DNA of 64,000 nucleotides from Bacillota bacterium (lineage in GTDB: Bacteria; Bacillota_A; Clostridia; Christensenellales; Aristaeellaceae), in the NCBI GenBank assembly GCA_023421735.1, contig JAEZSP010000087.1, positions 1 through 64,000 of the forward strand. The letters are read 5' to 3'. Positions 45,205 through 53,108 of the stretch are shown here, piece by piece. Numbering within the stretch: position 1 is the first letter of the stretch; the number at the start of each line of letters is the position of its first letter. The position numbers and the translations under genes are program-made. The notes beneath the pieces are model-generated. The model was given only the letters and a program-made list of their open reading frames with translations. It did not search any database and was not told the origin of the DNA.

Positions 45205-46221
45205 ATGAAAAAGGCAACCATGGTTTTGTTGGCCCTCTTGCTCTTTGCGTGCCCGGCGCTTGCCGAATCAGGGGTTTATGAAGGCGCGGTGGTCGCAACC
45301 CAAGCGGTCAACGTACTTGCACCCTGCGATGGAACCATTGAAGCAGATGCGCTTCGAGTGGGGGAGCGGATCGCCACGGGCGATCCCGTTGCGACCTATG
45401 CAACCCAAAAGGTCTATGCAACAGGCGACGGCACCGTCGCTGCCGTTTGGGCGTACGAGGGTGCGGAAATCGACGGCACGCTCGTTACGGTCGAACCCAT
45501 CTGCAAATATACCATTTATTGCACCGTTGACGGCGGGTATGAAAGCCCGGAAACATACTTTGTTCATGCGGGTGAGTCGCTCTATCTCAAATGTACGAGC
45601 GATGGGACGCACCGGGGAACAGGCATTGTCACCTCCGTTGACGGGGAAACGTACATGGTCGCCGGCACCGGCGGTACATTTTACATCGGCGAGACGGTCT
45701 ACCTTTACCGGGATTCGGATTTTTCCAGCACCCAGCTGGTCGGTATCGGAACCCTCGTCGCTGCGGACGATACCTATTATGCGGCAACCGGAACCGTGAT
45801 CCGTCTCTACGTTCAACCGGGTGATCGCGTCGAGCGCGGACAGATTCTCTATGAAACGCTTGGATGTGCCGAAACGGAAGTCATTGCGCCCGTCGCGGGT
45901 ATCGTCGCGTCGGTCGGCAGTGCGGCGCAGGATACCGAAACATCCGCCGCAGACGGCGCCGTTTCCGCAGGCGATGTGCTCGCGGTCATCAACCCCGCAG
46001 ATTCGCTCATGGTCGAAATCTCCGTGCCCGAGGCATCCCTTTCCGATTTGATCGTCGGTGGGTCGGTTTCCGTCGTGTTCGCGGACGACCCGAATACCCG
46101 CTACCCTGGCAACATCTTGTCCATTTCGAACATCGAAGAAGACGGCGCATACGCAGCGCAGATCGCGGTTACGCGGACGGATTTGCGCATCGGCATGACC
46201 TGCGACGTCGTTGCCGATTAA
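45205..46221 (+). CDS. Secreted adaptor-like protein (HlyD-like), third copy
   Basis: A 338-residue paralogue of the protein at 42764. It has a cleavable signal peptide (VLLALLLFACPALA before ESGVY), a first lipoyl-like half (VNVLAPCDGTIEADALRVGE), a matching central domain (YFVHAGESLYLKCTSDGTHRG versus LVHVGESVYLKGYSDSTHTG in the other copy), a second half (GTVIRLYVQPGDRVERGQIL) and a C-terminal barrel. The ATG at 45205 has GGGTGATGA upstream. It ends the exporter gene set, 54 nt before the two-component genes. Confidence 0.82.
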   Translation: MKKATMVLLALLLFACPALAESGVYEGAVVATQAVNVLAPCDGTIEADALRVGERIATGDPVATYATQKVYATGDGTVAAVWAYEGAEIDGTLVTVEPICKYTIYCTVDGGYESPETYFVHAGESLYLKCTSDGTHRGTGIVTSVDGETYMVAGTGGTFYIGETVYLYRDSDFSSTQLVGIGTLVAADDTYYAATGTVIRLYVQPGDRVERGQILYETLGCAETEVIAPVAGIVASVGSAAQDTETSAADGAVSAGDVLAVINPADSLMVEISVPEASLSDLIVGGSVSVVFADDPNTRYPGNILSISNIEEDGAYAAQIAVTRTDLRIGMTCDVVAD

Positions 46222-46224
46222 AAC

Positions 46225-46252
46225 TTGAATTTCACCGAGGCTCGTGTATAAT
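46225..46252 (+). promoter_or_regulatory. Promoter of the two-component genes
   Basis: TTGAAT and TATAAT are separated by 16 nt, 24 nt upstream of the GTG start. Confidence 0.6.
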
Positions 46253-46275
46253 GAAAATACAAAGGAGGTGGGCGC

Positions 46276-46950
46276 GTGAAGCTGCTCATCGCAGAGGACG
46301 AACCCGAACTCGTCAAGGCGCTGAAGACCGTCCTCGAAAAGCAAAACTATACCGTTGTCACCGTGACAAATGGCATCGACGCACTGTCACACGCCACCTG
46401 CGGCGATTATGACGGTGCCGTGCTCGACATCATGATGCCCGGTCTCGATGGTTTGCAGGTGCTTGCGCGCATGCGTGCGGCGGGTATCGGCATCCCGGTA
46501 CTTCTCTTGACCGCAAAGGCCGAGGTGGAAGATCGCGTCGCCGGGCTTGATGCCGGCGCGGACGACTATTTGCCAAAACCCTTTGCCATTTCGGAGCTCC
46601 TGGCCCGCGTGCGTGCCATGCTCCGGCGCAAAGGCGATTATGCCGGGCAGACGCTCTCCTTCAACGGCGTCACGCTCGATGGTCAATCGTTTGAACTAAT
46701 CAGCGGCGACCAGTCGATCCATCTGTCCAGCCGTGAATACCGCATGGTGGAGATGATGATGGACACCCCGCGCCGCGTCATCCCAACCACCCAGTTCATC
46801 GAAAAAATATGGGGTTGGGACAGCGACGTGGACGTCTCCATCGTGTGGGTCAACATCTCAAATATCAGGAAAAAGCTCCAGTCCATCGACGCGCCCATTG
46901 CGATTCGCGCCATGCGCGGCGTGGGCTATGCGCTGGAGGCGGGCACATGA
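46276..46950 (+). CDS. Response regulator, OmpR/PhoB family
   Basis: A 224-residue regulator. The receiver domain (1-118) has the acidic pair in IAEDEPE, the phosphorylated Asp in GAVLDIMMPGLDG near residue 52, the Thr/Ser region LLLTAKAE and Lys in YLPKPF. The winged-helix output domain (130-224) has VDVSIVWVNISNIRKKL and a final RGVGYALE. The start is GTG at 46276 behind a perfect AAAGGAGGT. The kinase follows with ATGA overlap. It probably controls the exporter operon upstream. Confidence 0.95.
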   Translation: MKLLIAEDEPELVKALKTVLEKQNYTVVTVTNGIDALSHATCGDYDGAVLDIMMPGLDGLQVLARMRAAGIGIPVLLLTAKAEVEDRVAGLDAGADDYLPKPFAISELLARVRAMLRRKGDYAGQTLSFNGVTLDGQSFELISGDQSIHLSSREYRMVEMMMDTPRRVIPTTQFIEKIWGWDSDVDVSIVWVNISNIRKKLQSIDAPIAIRAMRGVGYALEAGT

Positions 46951-48161
46951 TCGCGCGGTTTCGTAGGCGTTTCGTTCTGGTCTGCATGCTCTCGGTGGCG
47001 TCGGTGTTGATCGTCATTCTCGCGGTCGTCAATGTCATGAACATGCGCACACAGGCCGCGCATGCAGATCGCGTACTCAATTTTCTGGCTCAAAACAACG
47101 GAACCTTTCCCACCGCGCAACCCCCCGTCAAGGATCATCGGCCCGGCGAGGAACTCGGCCCTGAAACGCAGTTTACCACGCGCTTTTTTACCGTGACGTT
47201 TGCAGACGACGGAACGGTTGCCGCCACAGATGTCAGTTATGTCGCTGCCATCGACCAACAGGAGGCCGAAACGCTTGCGGATCGCGTATATACATCCGGA
47301 AAAACATCCGGCTGGATCGGCGTGTACCGTTACCGCGTGGATGGATCGCTCGTCATCTTTGTCGATGCCTCGAACGAAAAGGCGAATGTCCAGCAGCTTC
47401 TCGTCGCATCCTGCGCGATCACGGCATCCGCGCTTTTGGTGATCTTCCTGCTGATGGTCATCTTTTCGCGCATCGCTTCGCGTCCCGTTTCGGAGTCCCT
47501 GCGCAAACAGCGCCAGTTTATCACGGACGCAAGCCACGAACTCAAGACACCGCTCACCATCATTTCCGCCAATGCTGAAATCATCGATATGAACTTTGGC
47601 GAAAACGAGTGGTCGCGCGGGATCGAGAAGCAGACCGCGCGCATGACTAGGCTCATCCAAAACCTCATCGAGCTGACCCGCATCGACGAGGGCGGGCAAA
47701 AACAGATCACCACGCGCTTCAATCTTTCGGACGCCGTGTACGACACCGCCATGACGTTTGCGATGCCCGCCGCCCGCAAAAATATGACCGTCTCGGTTGA
47801 CGCGACGCCGGAGGTGTACGCGCAGGGGGAGGAGGCCGCCGCGCGCCAGCTCGTCGCCATCCTCATGGACAACGCGATCAAGCACGCAGGTATGCCGGGG
47901 GAGATCGACGTGCGGCTCGTGCGAACGGGGAAGTACGCCTGCCTCACGGTCGTCAATCCCTGCGAGAATGCGGCGGCGATCCAGACAGATCACGTTTTTG
48001 ACCGCTTTTACCGCGCAAACGGAGCGCGCACGGGCGACGGCAGCTATGGCATCGGCCTTTCGATCGCCAAATCCATCGTCGATTCCATGAAGGGAAGGAT
48101 TGCCGCATCCGTCGAAGGCGATCTTTTCACAATTTCCGTCAAAATTCATGCAAAGATGTAA
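46947..48161 (+). CDS. Sensor histidine kinase
   Basis: A 404-residue membrane kinase: helix 1 (about 9-29), an extracellular sensor of about 120 residues, helix 2 (about 152-174), the HisKA box FITDASHELKTPLTIISANA with the phosphorylated His near residue 197, the N box LMDNAIKHAG, and the G box GDGSYGIGLSIAKS. It pairs with the response regulator at 46276. The sensor domain has no recognised fold. The next gene has its own promoter. Confidence 0.95.
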   Translation: MIARFRRRFVLVCMLSVASVLIVILAVVNVMNMRTQAAHADRVLNFLAQNNGTFPTAQPPVKDHRPGEELGPETQFTTRFFTVTFADDGTVAATDVSYVAAIDQQEAETLADRVYTSGKTSGWIGVYRYRVDGSLVIFVDASNEKANVQQLLVASCAITASALLVIFLLMVIFSRIASRPVSESLRKQRQFITDASHELKTPLTIISANAEIIDMNFGENEWSRGIEKQTARMTRLIQNLIELTRIDEGGQKQITTRFNLSDAVYDTAMTFAMPAARKNMTVSVDATPEVYAQGEEAAARQLVAILMDNAIKHAGMPGEIDVRLVRTGKYACLTVVNPCENAAAIQTDHVFDRFYRANGARTGDGSYGIGLSIAKSIVDSMKGRIAASVEGDLFTISVKIHAKM

Positions 48162-48174
48162 CGCATCCACAATG

Positions 48175-48204
48175 TTGTAAAAGGCGACGCGCTTATGCTA
48201 TAAT
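48175..48204 (+). promoter_or_regulatory. Promoter of the MFS transporter gene
   Basis: TTGTAA and TATAAT separated by 18 nt, 33 nt upstream of the ATG. Confidence 0.6.
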
Positions 48205-48237
48205 AGCCGGAGTGCATGGAAAGGATGGTGCGCCGGC

Positions 48238-49533
48238 ATGAACAGGCTGATGCGCGTCTTGCGCAAAAACGACATGGTCGACACATTCCTCCGGCTCAAG
48301 GGGAATGCGCGCGCATGTATTTGGACGGAGCCGCTCTGGGGTGTGCCCTTTAATCTTTATAAGCCATACATCGCCCGTTATATGGTGCTGATGGGTCTTT
48401 CGATGACAGACCTGGGGATTATCTCCACCATCTCCTACATATCGCAGGCCATTTCCTCCATCCTTTCGGGCGTCTTAACCGATAAGCTCGGACGCCGGAA
48501 GTGCACGCTCATCTTTGATGTGCTCTCCTGGAGCATTCCGGAGCTTTTGTGGGCATTCTCGCAGAACATCACCTGGTTTATCGCGGCTGCGTTGTTTAAC
48601 GGGCTGTGGAAGATTACGGATAATTCGTGGAGCCTCCTGCTCGTCGAGGATACCCCGCGCGAGCAGATCGTCCCGGTTTTTTCGATGGCGTCCTTCATGG
48701 GCGTCATTGCGACGTTTGTCGCGCCCGCATCCATGTGGGCGGTGATGCATTATTCCGTCATCCCTACCATGCGGGTTTTGTACTTTATCGCCTTTTTGTC
48801 AATGACCGCAAAGTTCGTAATCCTGTACATCTATTCAAAAGAAACGAAGGTCGGTACCCGGCGGCTGGCCGCGACGAAAAACGTGTCGATCTTCCGCAGC
48901 CTGTATGAATGCAAGGACGTGTATTTGGGCATCCTGCGTGAAAAACGAATGCTCCTGACGCTTGGCATTCTTGCCGTCTATTCGCTCGTCAACAACGTCA
49001 ACGATAACTACTGGTCGAACTTCGTGACCGGATATCTGGGCTTTCGTGAGAGCGATCTTTCATTATTTACCATGGCGAAGGGCGCTGCCACGCTGTGTGC
49101 CATTCTGATCCTCGTTCCGCGCCTCAAGCACCTTTCGTTCCGCCGTCCGATGCTCAGCGCAATCTCCATGCTTGCGAGCTCGCAGGCGATCATGCTCATG
49201 CTCGATGCATTTTCCGCACCGCGCGCATTCGCCTGGCCCACGCTCATCCTGTGTGTGTGCCTCGAGGCCATGGCGATTGCACTGCTCGCACCGCTGACGA
49301 GCTCCATGCTGTATTTTCATGCGGATCCCGAAGAGCGCGCACGCATATATGGCATGGTCTATGCGACGATCTCACTCATGGTTTGCGTGTTCCCAATCGC
49401 AATTGGAGGGCTTGCGAGTCTTTCGCTTTATCTTCCCTATTTTGTTAACTTCTTCCTGTTCGCGGTCATCGCCCTTCTCACAATCCTGCTCGCGCGCATA
49501 CCGATTCCGGAACATCAGACCGACGAGACCTGA
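48238..49533 (+). CDS. MFS transporter
   Basis: A 431-residue major facilitator with about twelve hydrophobic segments. The loop 2-3 signature is visible as GVLTDKLGRRKC near residue 80. Substrate unknown; drug or sugar efflux are both possible. The start is ATG at 48238 after AAGGATGG. It stands alone with its own promoter. Confidence 0.88.
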   Translation: MNRLMRVLRKNDMVDTFLRLKGNARACIWTEPLWGVPFNLYKPYIARYMVLMGLSMTDLGIISTISYISQAISSILSGVLTDKLGRRKCTLIFDVLSWSIPELLWAFSQNITWFIAAALFNGLWKITDNSWSLLLVEDTPREQIVPVFSMASFMGVIATFVAPASMWAVMHYSVIPTMRVLYFIAFLSMTAKFVILYIYSKETKVGTRRLAATKNVSIFRSLYECKDVYLGILREKRMLLTLGILAVYSLVNNVNDNYWSNFVTGYLGFRESDLSLFTMAKGAATLCAILILVPRLKHLSFRRPMLSAISMLASSQAIMLMLDAFSAPRAFAWPTLILCVCLEAMAIALLAPLTSSMLYFHADPEERARIYGMVYATISLMVCVFPIAIGGLASLSLYLPYFVNFFLFAVIALLTILLARIPIPEHQTDET

Positions 49534-49551
49534 CGATTTACGGGAAACGGC

Positions 49552-49581
49552 TTGAACGCCTGCATTTTGCAGGTGTATAAT
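49552..49581 (+). promoter_or_regulatory. Promoter of the ACT/UPF0210 genes with spacer palindrome
   Basis: TTGAAC (49552-49557) and TATAAT (49576-49581) are 18 nt apart. CCTGCA-TTT-TGCAGG (49559-49573), a perfect 6-bp inverted repeat, fills the spacer. It could be a repressor operator; without a T-run it is a poor terminator. Confidence 0.6.
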
Positions 49582-49613
49582 GGGTGCATCGATCGGAAAG
49601 GCGAGGGATATAT

Positions 49614-49895
49614 ATGGCAGAAATGACAAAGGCGGTCATCACGGTGCTCGGTTATGACCGCAAGGGCATCATTGCAAAGGTGTCGGATGCCTTGTATCGC
49701 TACGATGCAAACATTTTGGATATTTCACAAACAATTCTCTCAGGGCTTTTTAACATGATCCTGATCGCGGACGTCTCGTCGCCCGCGTGTGACTTTGCGG
49801 CGCTCACGGACGAGCTCAGGGCGTATGGCAAGGAACAGAACCTCCAAATTCGCGTGCAGAGAAGTGAAATCTTCGAAACCATGCATCAGGTTTAG
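49614..49895 (+). CDS. ACT domain protein (UPF0237 family)
   Basis: A 93-residue single ACT domain (AVITVLGYDRKGIIAKVSDA ... ILDISQTIL), the ligand-sensing fold that binds amino acids. In Firmicutes and archaea it is encoded next to the UPF0210 gene, as here with 12 nt between. The pair's function is not established. GCGAGGG precedes the ATG. Confidence 0.9.
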   Translation: MAEMTKAVITVLGYDRKGIIAKVSDALYRYDANILDISQTILSGLFNMILIADVSSPACDFAALTDELRAYGKEQNLQIRVQRSEIFETMHQV

Positions 49896-49907
49896 GGGGG
49901 CGCAGAC

Positions 49908-51260
49908 GTGATTCATACTTCTGAAATTCTTGAAACAATCCGGATGATCGACAGGGAGAAGCTCGACGTGCGCACGATCACGATGGGCATCTCCCTTTTC
50001 GAGTGCGTGGACGATAATCCCGCGCGGCTTTCCCAAAAGGTCTATGACCGGATTGCCAAAACCGCACAGCGGCTCGTTTCGGTCGGCTGTGACATCGAGC
50101 GCGAATATGGCGTGCCCATTGTCAATAAACGCATTTCGGTGACGCCGATTGCGCTCATTTCCGGCGCCGTATCAGACCCCATCCCGGTGGCGCGCGCGCT
50201 CGATCGGGCTGCCAAGGAGACGGGCGTCGATTTCATCGGCGGCTATTCCGCGCTGGTGCAAAAGGGCATGACGGCTGCCGATCGGCGACTCATCGATTCC
50301 ATTCCAGAGGCGCTCGCAACGACCGACCTGGTTTGCTCGTCCGTGAACGTCGGCTCCACCCGCGCGGGCATCGACATGGACGCGGTCGCGCTGATGGGCA
50401 AAGCCATCAAGGAAACGGCTGCGCGCACGAAGGACAGGGACGGCTTTGGCTGCGCGAAGCTTGTGGTGTTCGCAAATGCCGTGGAGGACAATCCCTTCAT
50501 GGCAGGTGCGTTCTTTGGCCCCGGCGAGGGCGATTGCTCCGTGAGCGTGGGCGTTTCCGGCCCCGGAGCGGTGAAGCGCGCGCTCGAAAAGGTAAAGGGC
50601 GAGCCGTTCGATGCGGTGGCGGAGGCCATCAAACGCACCGCATTTCGCATCACGCGCGTAGGCCAGCTCGTTGCACGCGAGGCGTCCGCCAGGCTGGCCG
50701 TGCCGTTTGGCATCGTCGACCTGTCGCTTGCGCCAACGCCCGCCGTGGGCGATTCCGTTGCGGCGATTCTCGAGGAAATGGGACTTGAGGTGTGCGGCAC
50801 GCATGGAACCACCGCCGCGCTCGCGCTCCTCAACGACGCGGTCAAAAAAGGCGGCGTCATGGCTTCCTCGCATGTCGGCGGACTCTCCGGCGCGTTCATC
50901 CCCGTCAGCGAAGACATTGGCATGATCCATGCCGCCCAGCGCGGTGCGCTTTCCCTCGAAAAACTCGAGGCGATGACCTGCGTATGCTCCGTTGGCCTTG
51001 ATATGATCGCCATCCCCGGCGAAACGTCTGCCGAAACCATCTCGGCAATCATCGCGGACGAAGCTGCCATCGGCATGATCAACAATAAAACCACCGCCGT
51101 GCGCGTCATTCCCGCACCCGGCAAGTCCGTTGGCGACATGGTCGAATTCGGCGGACTGCTCGGTCGCGCGCCGGTCATCCCCGTGCGTGCATTCTCCTCC
51201 GTCGACTTCATCCGTCGCGGCGGTCGCATTCCCGCACCGCTCAACAGTCTCAAAAACTAA
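49908..51260 (+). CDS. UPF0210 (PFL/DUF711) family protein
   Basis: A 450-residue protein of the UPF0210 family, structurally related to glycyl-radical enzymes but lacking the C-terminal glycyl radical loop. Conserved stretches include [13 protein letters not shown] near residue 25, [14 protein letters not shown] near 110, and [17 protein letters not shown] near 270. Function unknown. The start is GTG at 49908 behind GGGGGGCGC. It likely shares a transcript with the ACT protein. Confidence 0.92.
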   Translation: MIHTSEILETIRMIDREKLDVRTITMGISLFECVDDNPARLSQKVYDRIAKTAQRLVSVGCDIEREYGVPIVNKRISVTPIALISGAVSDPIPVARALDRAAKETGVDFIGGYSALVQKGMTAADRRLIDSIPEALATTDLVCSSVNVGSTRAGIDMDAVALMGKAIKETAARTKDRDGFGCAKLVVFANAVEDNPFMAGAFFGPGEGDCSVSVGVSGPGAVKRALEKVKGEPFDAVAEAIKRTAFRITRVGQLVAREASARLAVPFGIVDLSLAPTPAVGDSVAAILEEMGLEVCGTHGTTAALALLNDAVKKGGVMASSHVGGLSGAFIPVSEDIGMIHAAQRGALSLEKLEAMTCVCSVGLDMIAIPGETSAETISAIIADEAAIGMINNKTTAVRVIPAPGKSVGDMVEFGGLLGRAPVIPVRAFSSVDFIRRGGRIPAPLNSLKN

Positions 51261-51284
51261 ATAGTGAAAAGCGATCTGTTCGTC

Positions 51285-51321
51285 GACCGTTCGTGGCATG
51301 TGCCGCGGACGGTCGGTTTTA
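51285..51321 (+). terminator. Terminator of ACT/UPF0210 operon
   Basis: CGACCGTTCGTGGCA pairs with TGCCGCGGACGGTCG (15 bp including G-T wobbles), followed by GTTTTAAAA. Confidence 0.75.
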
Positions 51322-51357
51322 AAACGCGGGGTCCTGGGAGACAGCGAGGACGCAACG

Positions 51358-52329
51358 CTATTTTACACAATATTGCACATAGCGCGTGAACCAAATCTCA
51401 ATGCCCAGATCCCGCGCGAGGTCGGCCATCAGACTCTCGTCGTCTTTTGTCGACCAGCCGCCGGTGATGACGTTGTCAATCTTTCGGAAACCGGCGGAGA
51501 CCGATGCGCCATGATAATCCTCAAAGATATCCGGACGCCTTGCCAAAAGCTCCTTTTGAATGCTCTGCGGGAAAGATCTCAGCGTGTCCTGCGTCACGAA
51601 ACCGTCTCCGTTCACAAATAATCCGCCCGGTTTCAGCACGCGATAGATTTCCAACAGCGCCTTGTGGTGATCGCCCTCTGTGTTTCCGAAACCGCCACTC
51701 GAACTCACCACATCGATGCTGTTGTCCCGAAAAGGAAGATCGCAATTGTCAAGCGCCGCATATATAAGATTGGACGGGTAAAACGTCTCCTCAAAAAGCC
51801 GCTTCCATTCAAAAACGATGGTGGGGGAAAGGTCGCTCAGGATGATCCGCGCGTCGTTTTTCTGCATCAGAATCGGCGGCACATATCCGCCGCCCGGTCC
51901 TATGCCAATTTCCAGGATCAATCCGCCGTGCGCAACGATTCGTTGCGCGGGCGTATCGCCCCACTTGGGATTGCGCATCCGTTGATCCCAGTTGCGTTTC
52001 ACCCAGCCTTCCCGCACGATCCGATTCGCCCATTCCGCGTTGCCGGACTTTTCTGTGCGCGGCACAAAAAACGCGATGCCGTCCATCTCATATGTGCGGT
52101 TCGCAATACGCCGGAGTACGTCGTCCCCTTCCAGGATTTCGTTGATTGTAATGCTGAATTTGTTTGAAATCGCGAGCAGAAGCTCGATGTCCGGCAGCGT
52201 TAACCCCGTCTCCCACTTCGATATCGCCTGCGGCGTAACGCCGAGAAAATCCGCAAAAGCCGCCTGCGAAAGCCCGTTTTCCCTGCGAAGCGCGGCGATC
52301 CGCGCGCCCGCTTGCCTCTTGTTGATCAC
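51358..52329 (-). CDS. XRE-HTH and SAM-methyltransferase fusion protein
   Basis: A 323-residue fusion. Residues 1-65 are an XRE-type helix-turn-helix (ARIAALRRENGLSQAAFADF ... GVTPQAISKWETG). Residues 110-290 are a class I methyltransferase (LILEIGIGPGGGYVPP as SAM motif I; LPFRDNSIDVVSSSGGFG; LKPGGLFVNGDGFV). The substrate is unknown and the DNA-binding part suggests regulation by the same polypeptide. The start is GTG at 52329, six nt after GGGAGGG. A perfect palindrome covers the -10 box upstream. Confidence 0.85.
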   Translation of the reverse strand: MINKRQAGARIAALRRENGLSQAAFADFLGVTPQAISKWETGLTLPDIELLLAISNKFSITINEILEGDDVLRRIANRTYEMDGIAFFVPRTEKSGNAEWANRIVREGWVKRNWDQRMRNPKWGDTPAQRIVAHGGLILEIGIGPGGGYVPPILMQKNDARIILSDLSPTIVFEWKRLFEETFYPSNLIYAALDNCDLPFRDNSIDVVSSSGGFGNTEGDHHKALLEIYRVLKPGGLFVNGDGFVTQDTLRSFPQSIQKELLARRPDIFEDYHGASVSAGFRKIDNVITGGWSTKDDESLMADLARDLGIEIWFTRYVQYCVK

Positions 52330-52345
52330 GCACATCCCTCCCATA

Positions 52346-52378
52346 CGATCATTATAATGATCCGACCTAACCAGAGCA
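52346..52378 (-). promoter_or_regulatory. Promoter of the HTH-methyltransferase gene with palindromic operator
   Basis: On the minus strand TTGCTC and TATAAT are 17 nt apart. GATCATTATAATGATC (52346-52361), a perfect 16-bp palindrome, is centred on the -10 box. Occupancy would block transcription, and the adjacent gene encodes a helix-turn-helix protein. Confidence 0.65.
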
Positions 52379-52444
52379 ACGGAACCGGACTTGTTTTTCA
52401 AAGACAAAGGACAACCTGCGGTTGATGCCCCAAAAGCGAATCGG

Positions 52445-52468
52445 CCGCCCGGGACAAAACCCGGACGG
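52445..52468 (-). terminator. Possible terminator of lon-ysxC
   Basis: CCGTCCGGG-TTTTGT-CCCGGGCGG on the minus strand is a 9-bp stem downstream of ysxC, but the following bases (CCGATTCGCTTTT) lack a strong T-run. Confidence 0.4.
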
Positions 52469-52502
52469 TCGTCAAATCGATCACAATGCTTCATGGAAGT
52501 CC

Positions 52503-53108
52503 CTATGCGGGCGTTTCAGGCGCACCGCTTCCGAGCTTCTCCTCGATCAGATCGTGTAGTTTATCCCGTCCCGTCCCATCATCCGAGGAGTATGGGATAA
52601 TCTCCCACGGCTGGACGGCGAGCTTTCGGCAAATCACCGGGATGTTGCGCCCGCGCGCCGCCTTCGAAATCTTGTCGCATTTGGTCGCCACGACGGTGAA
52701 GGGAATGTCGTAGTGGCGCAGATATTCCACCATCAGCTGGTCGTCGTTCGTGGGCTCGTGGCGGATGTCGACGAGTTGGAGCACATGCCGCAGATTCTGC
52801 GAATGCTCGAGATACCCTTCGATCATCTGGCCCCATTTGTCGCGCTCGGTTTTTGATGCCTTTGCAAATCCGTAGCCCGGCAGATCCACCAAAAAGAACG
52901 CCTCGTTGATCTCATAGAAGTTGATCAGCCGCGTTTTGCCCGGTTCGCTTGAGATGCGCGCGAGCTTGGATCTGTTTGCAAACCGGTTGATGAGCGAACT
53001 TTTGCCCACGTTCGACTTGCCCGCCATGGCGATCTCCGGCAGGCCCTGTTTGGGGAAGGGTCGCAGCTCGGCGAGCGAGACGATAAAATTGGCGCTCTTG
53101 ATGATCAT
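52503..53108 (-). CDS. ysxC: Ribosome biogenesis GTP-binding protein YsxC/EngB
   Basis: A 201-residue GTPase needed for 50S subunit assembly. G1 is AGKSNVGKSS near residue 29, the G3 motif is DLPGYGFAK near 75 and G4 is TKCDK near 142. It is encoded directly after lon, as in Bacillus, and its ATG overlaps the lon stop. Confidence 0.95.
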   Translation of the reverse strand: MIIKSANFIVSLAELRPFPKQGLPEIAMAGKSNVGKSSLINRFANRSKLARISSEPGKTRLINFYEINEAFFLVDLPGYGFAKASKTERDKWGQMIEGYLEHSQNLRHVLQLVDIRHEPTNDDQLMVEYLRHYDIPFTVVATKCDKISKAARGRNIPVICRKLAVQPWEIIPYSSDDGTGRDKLHDLIEEKLGSGAPETPA

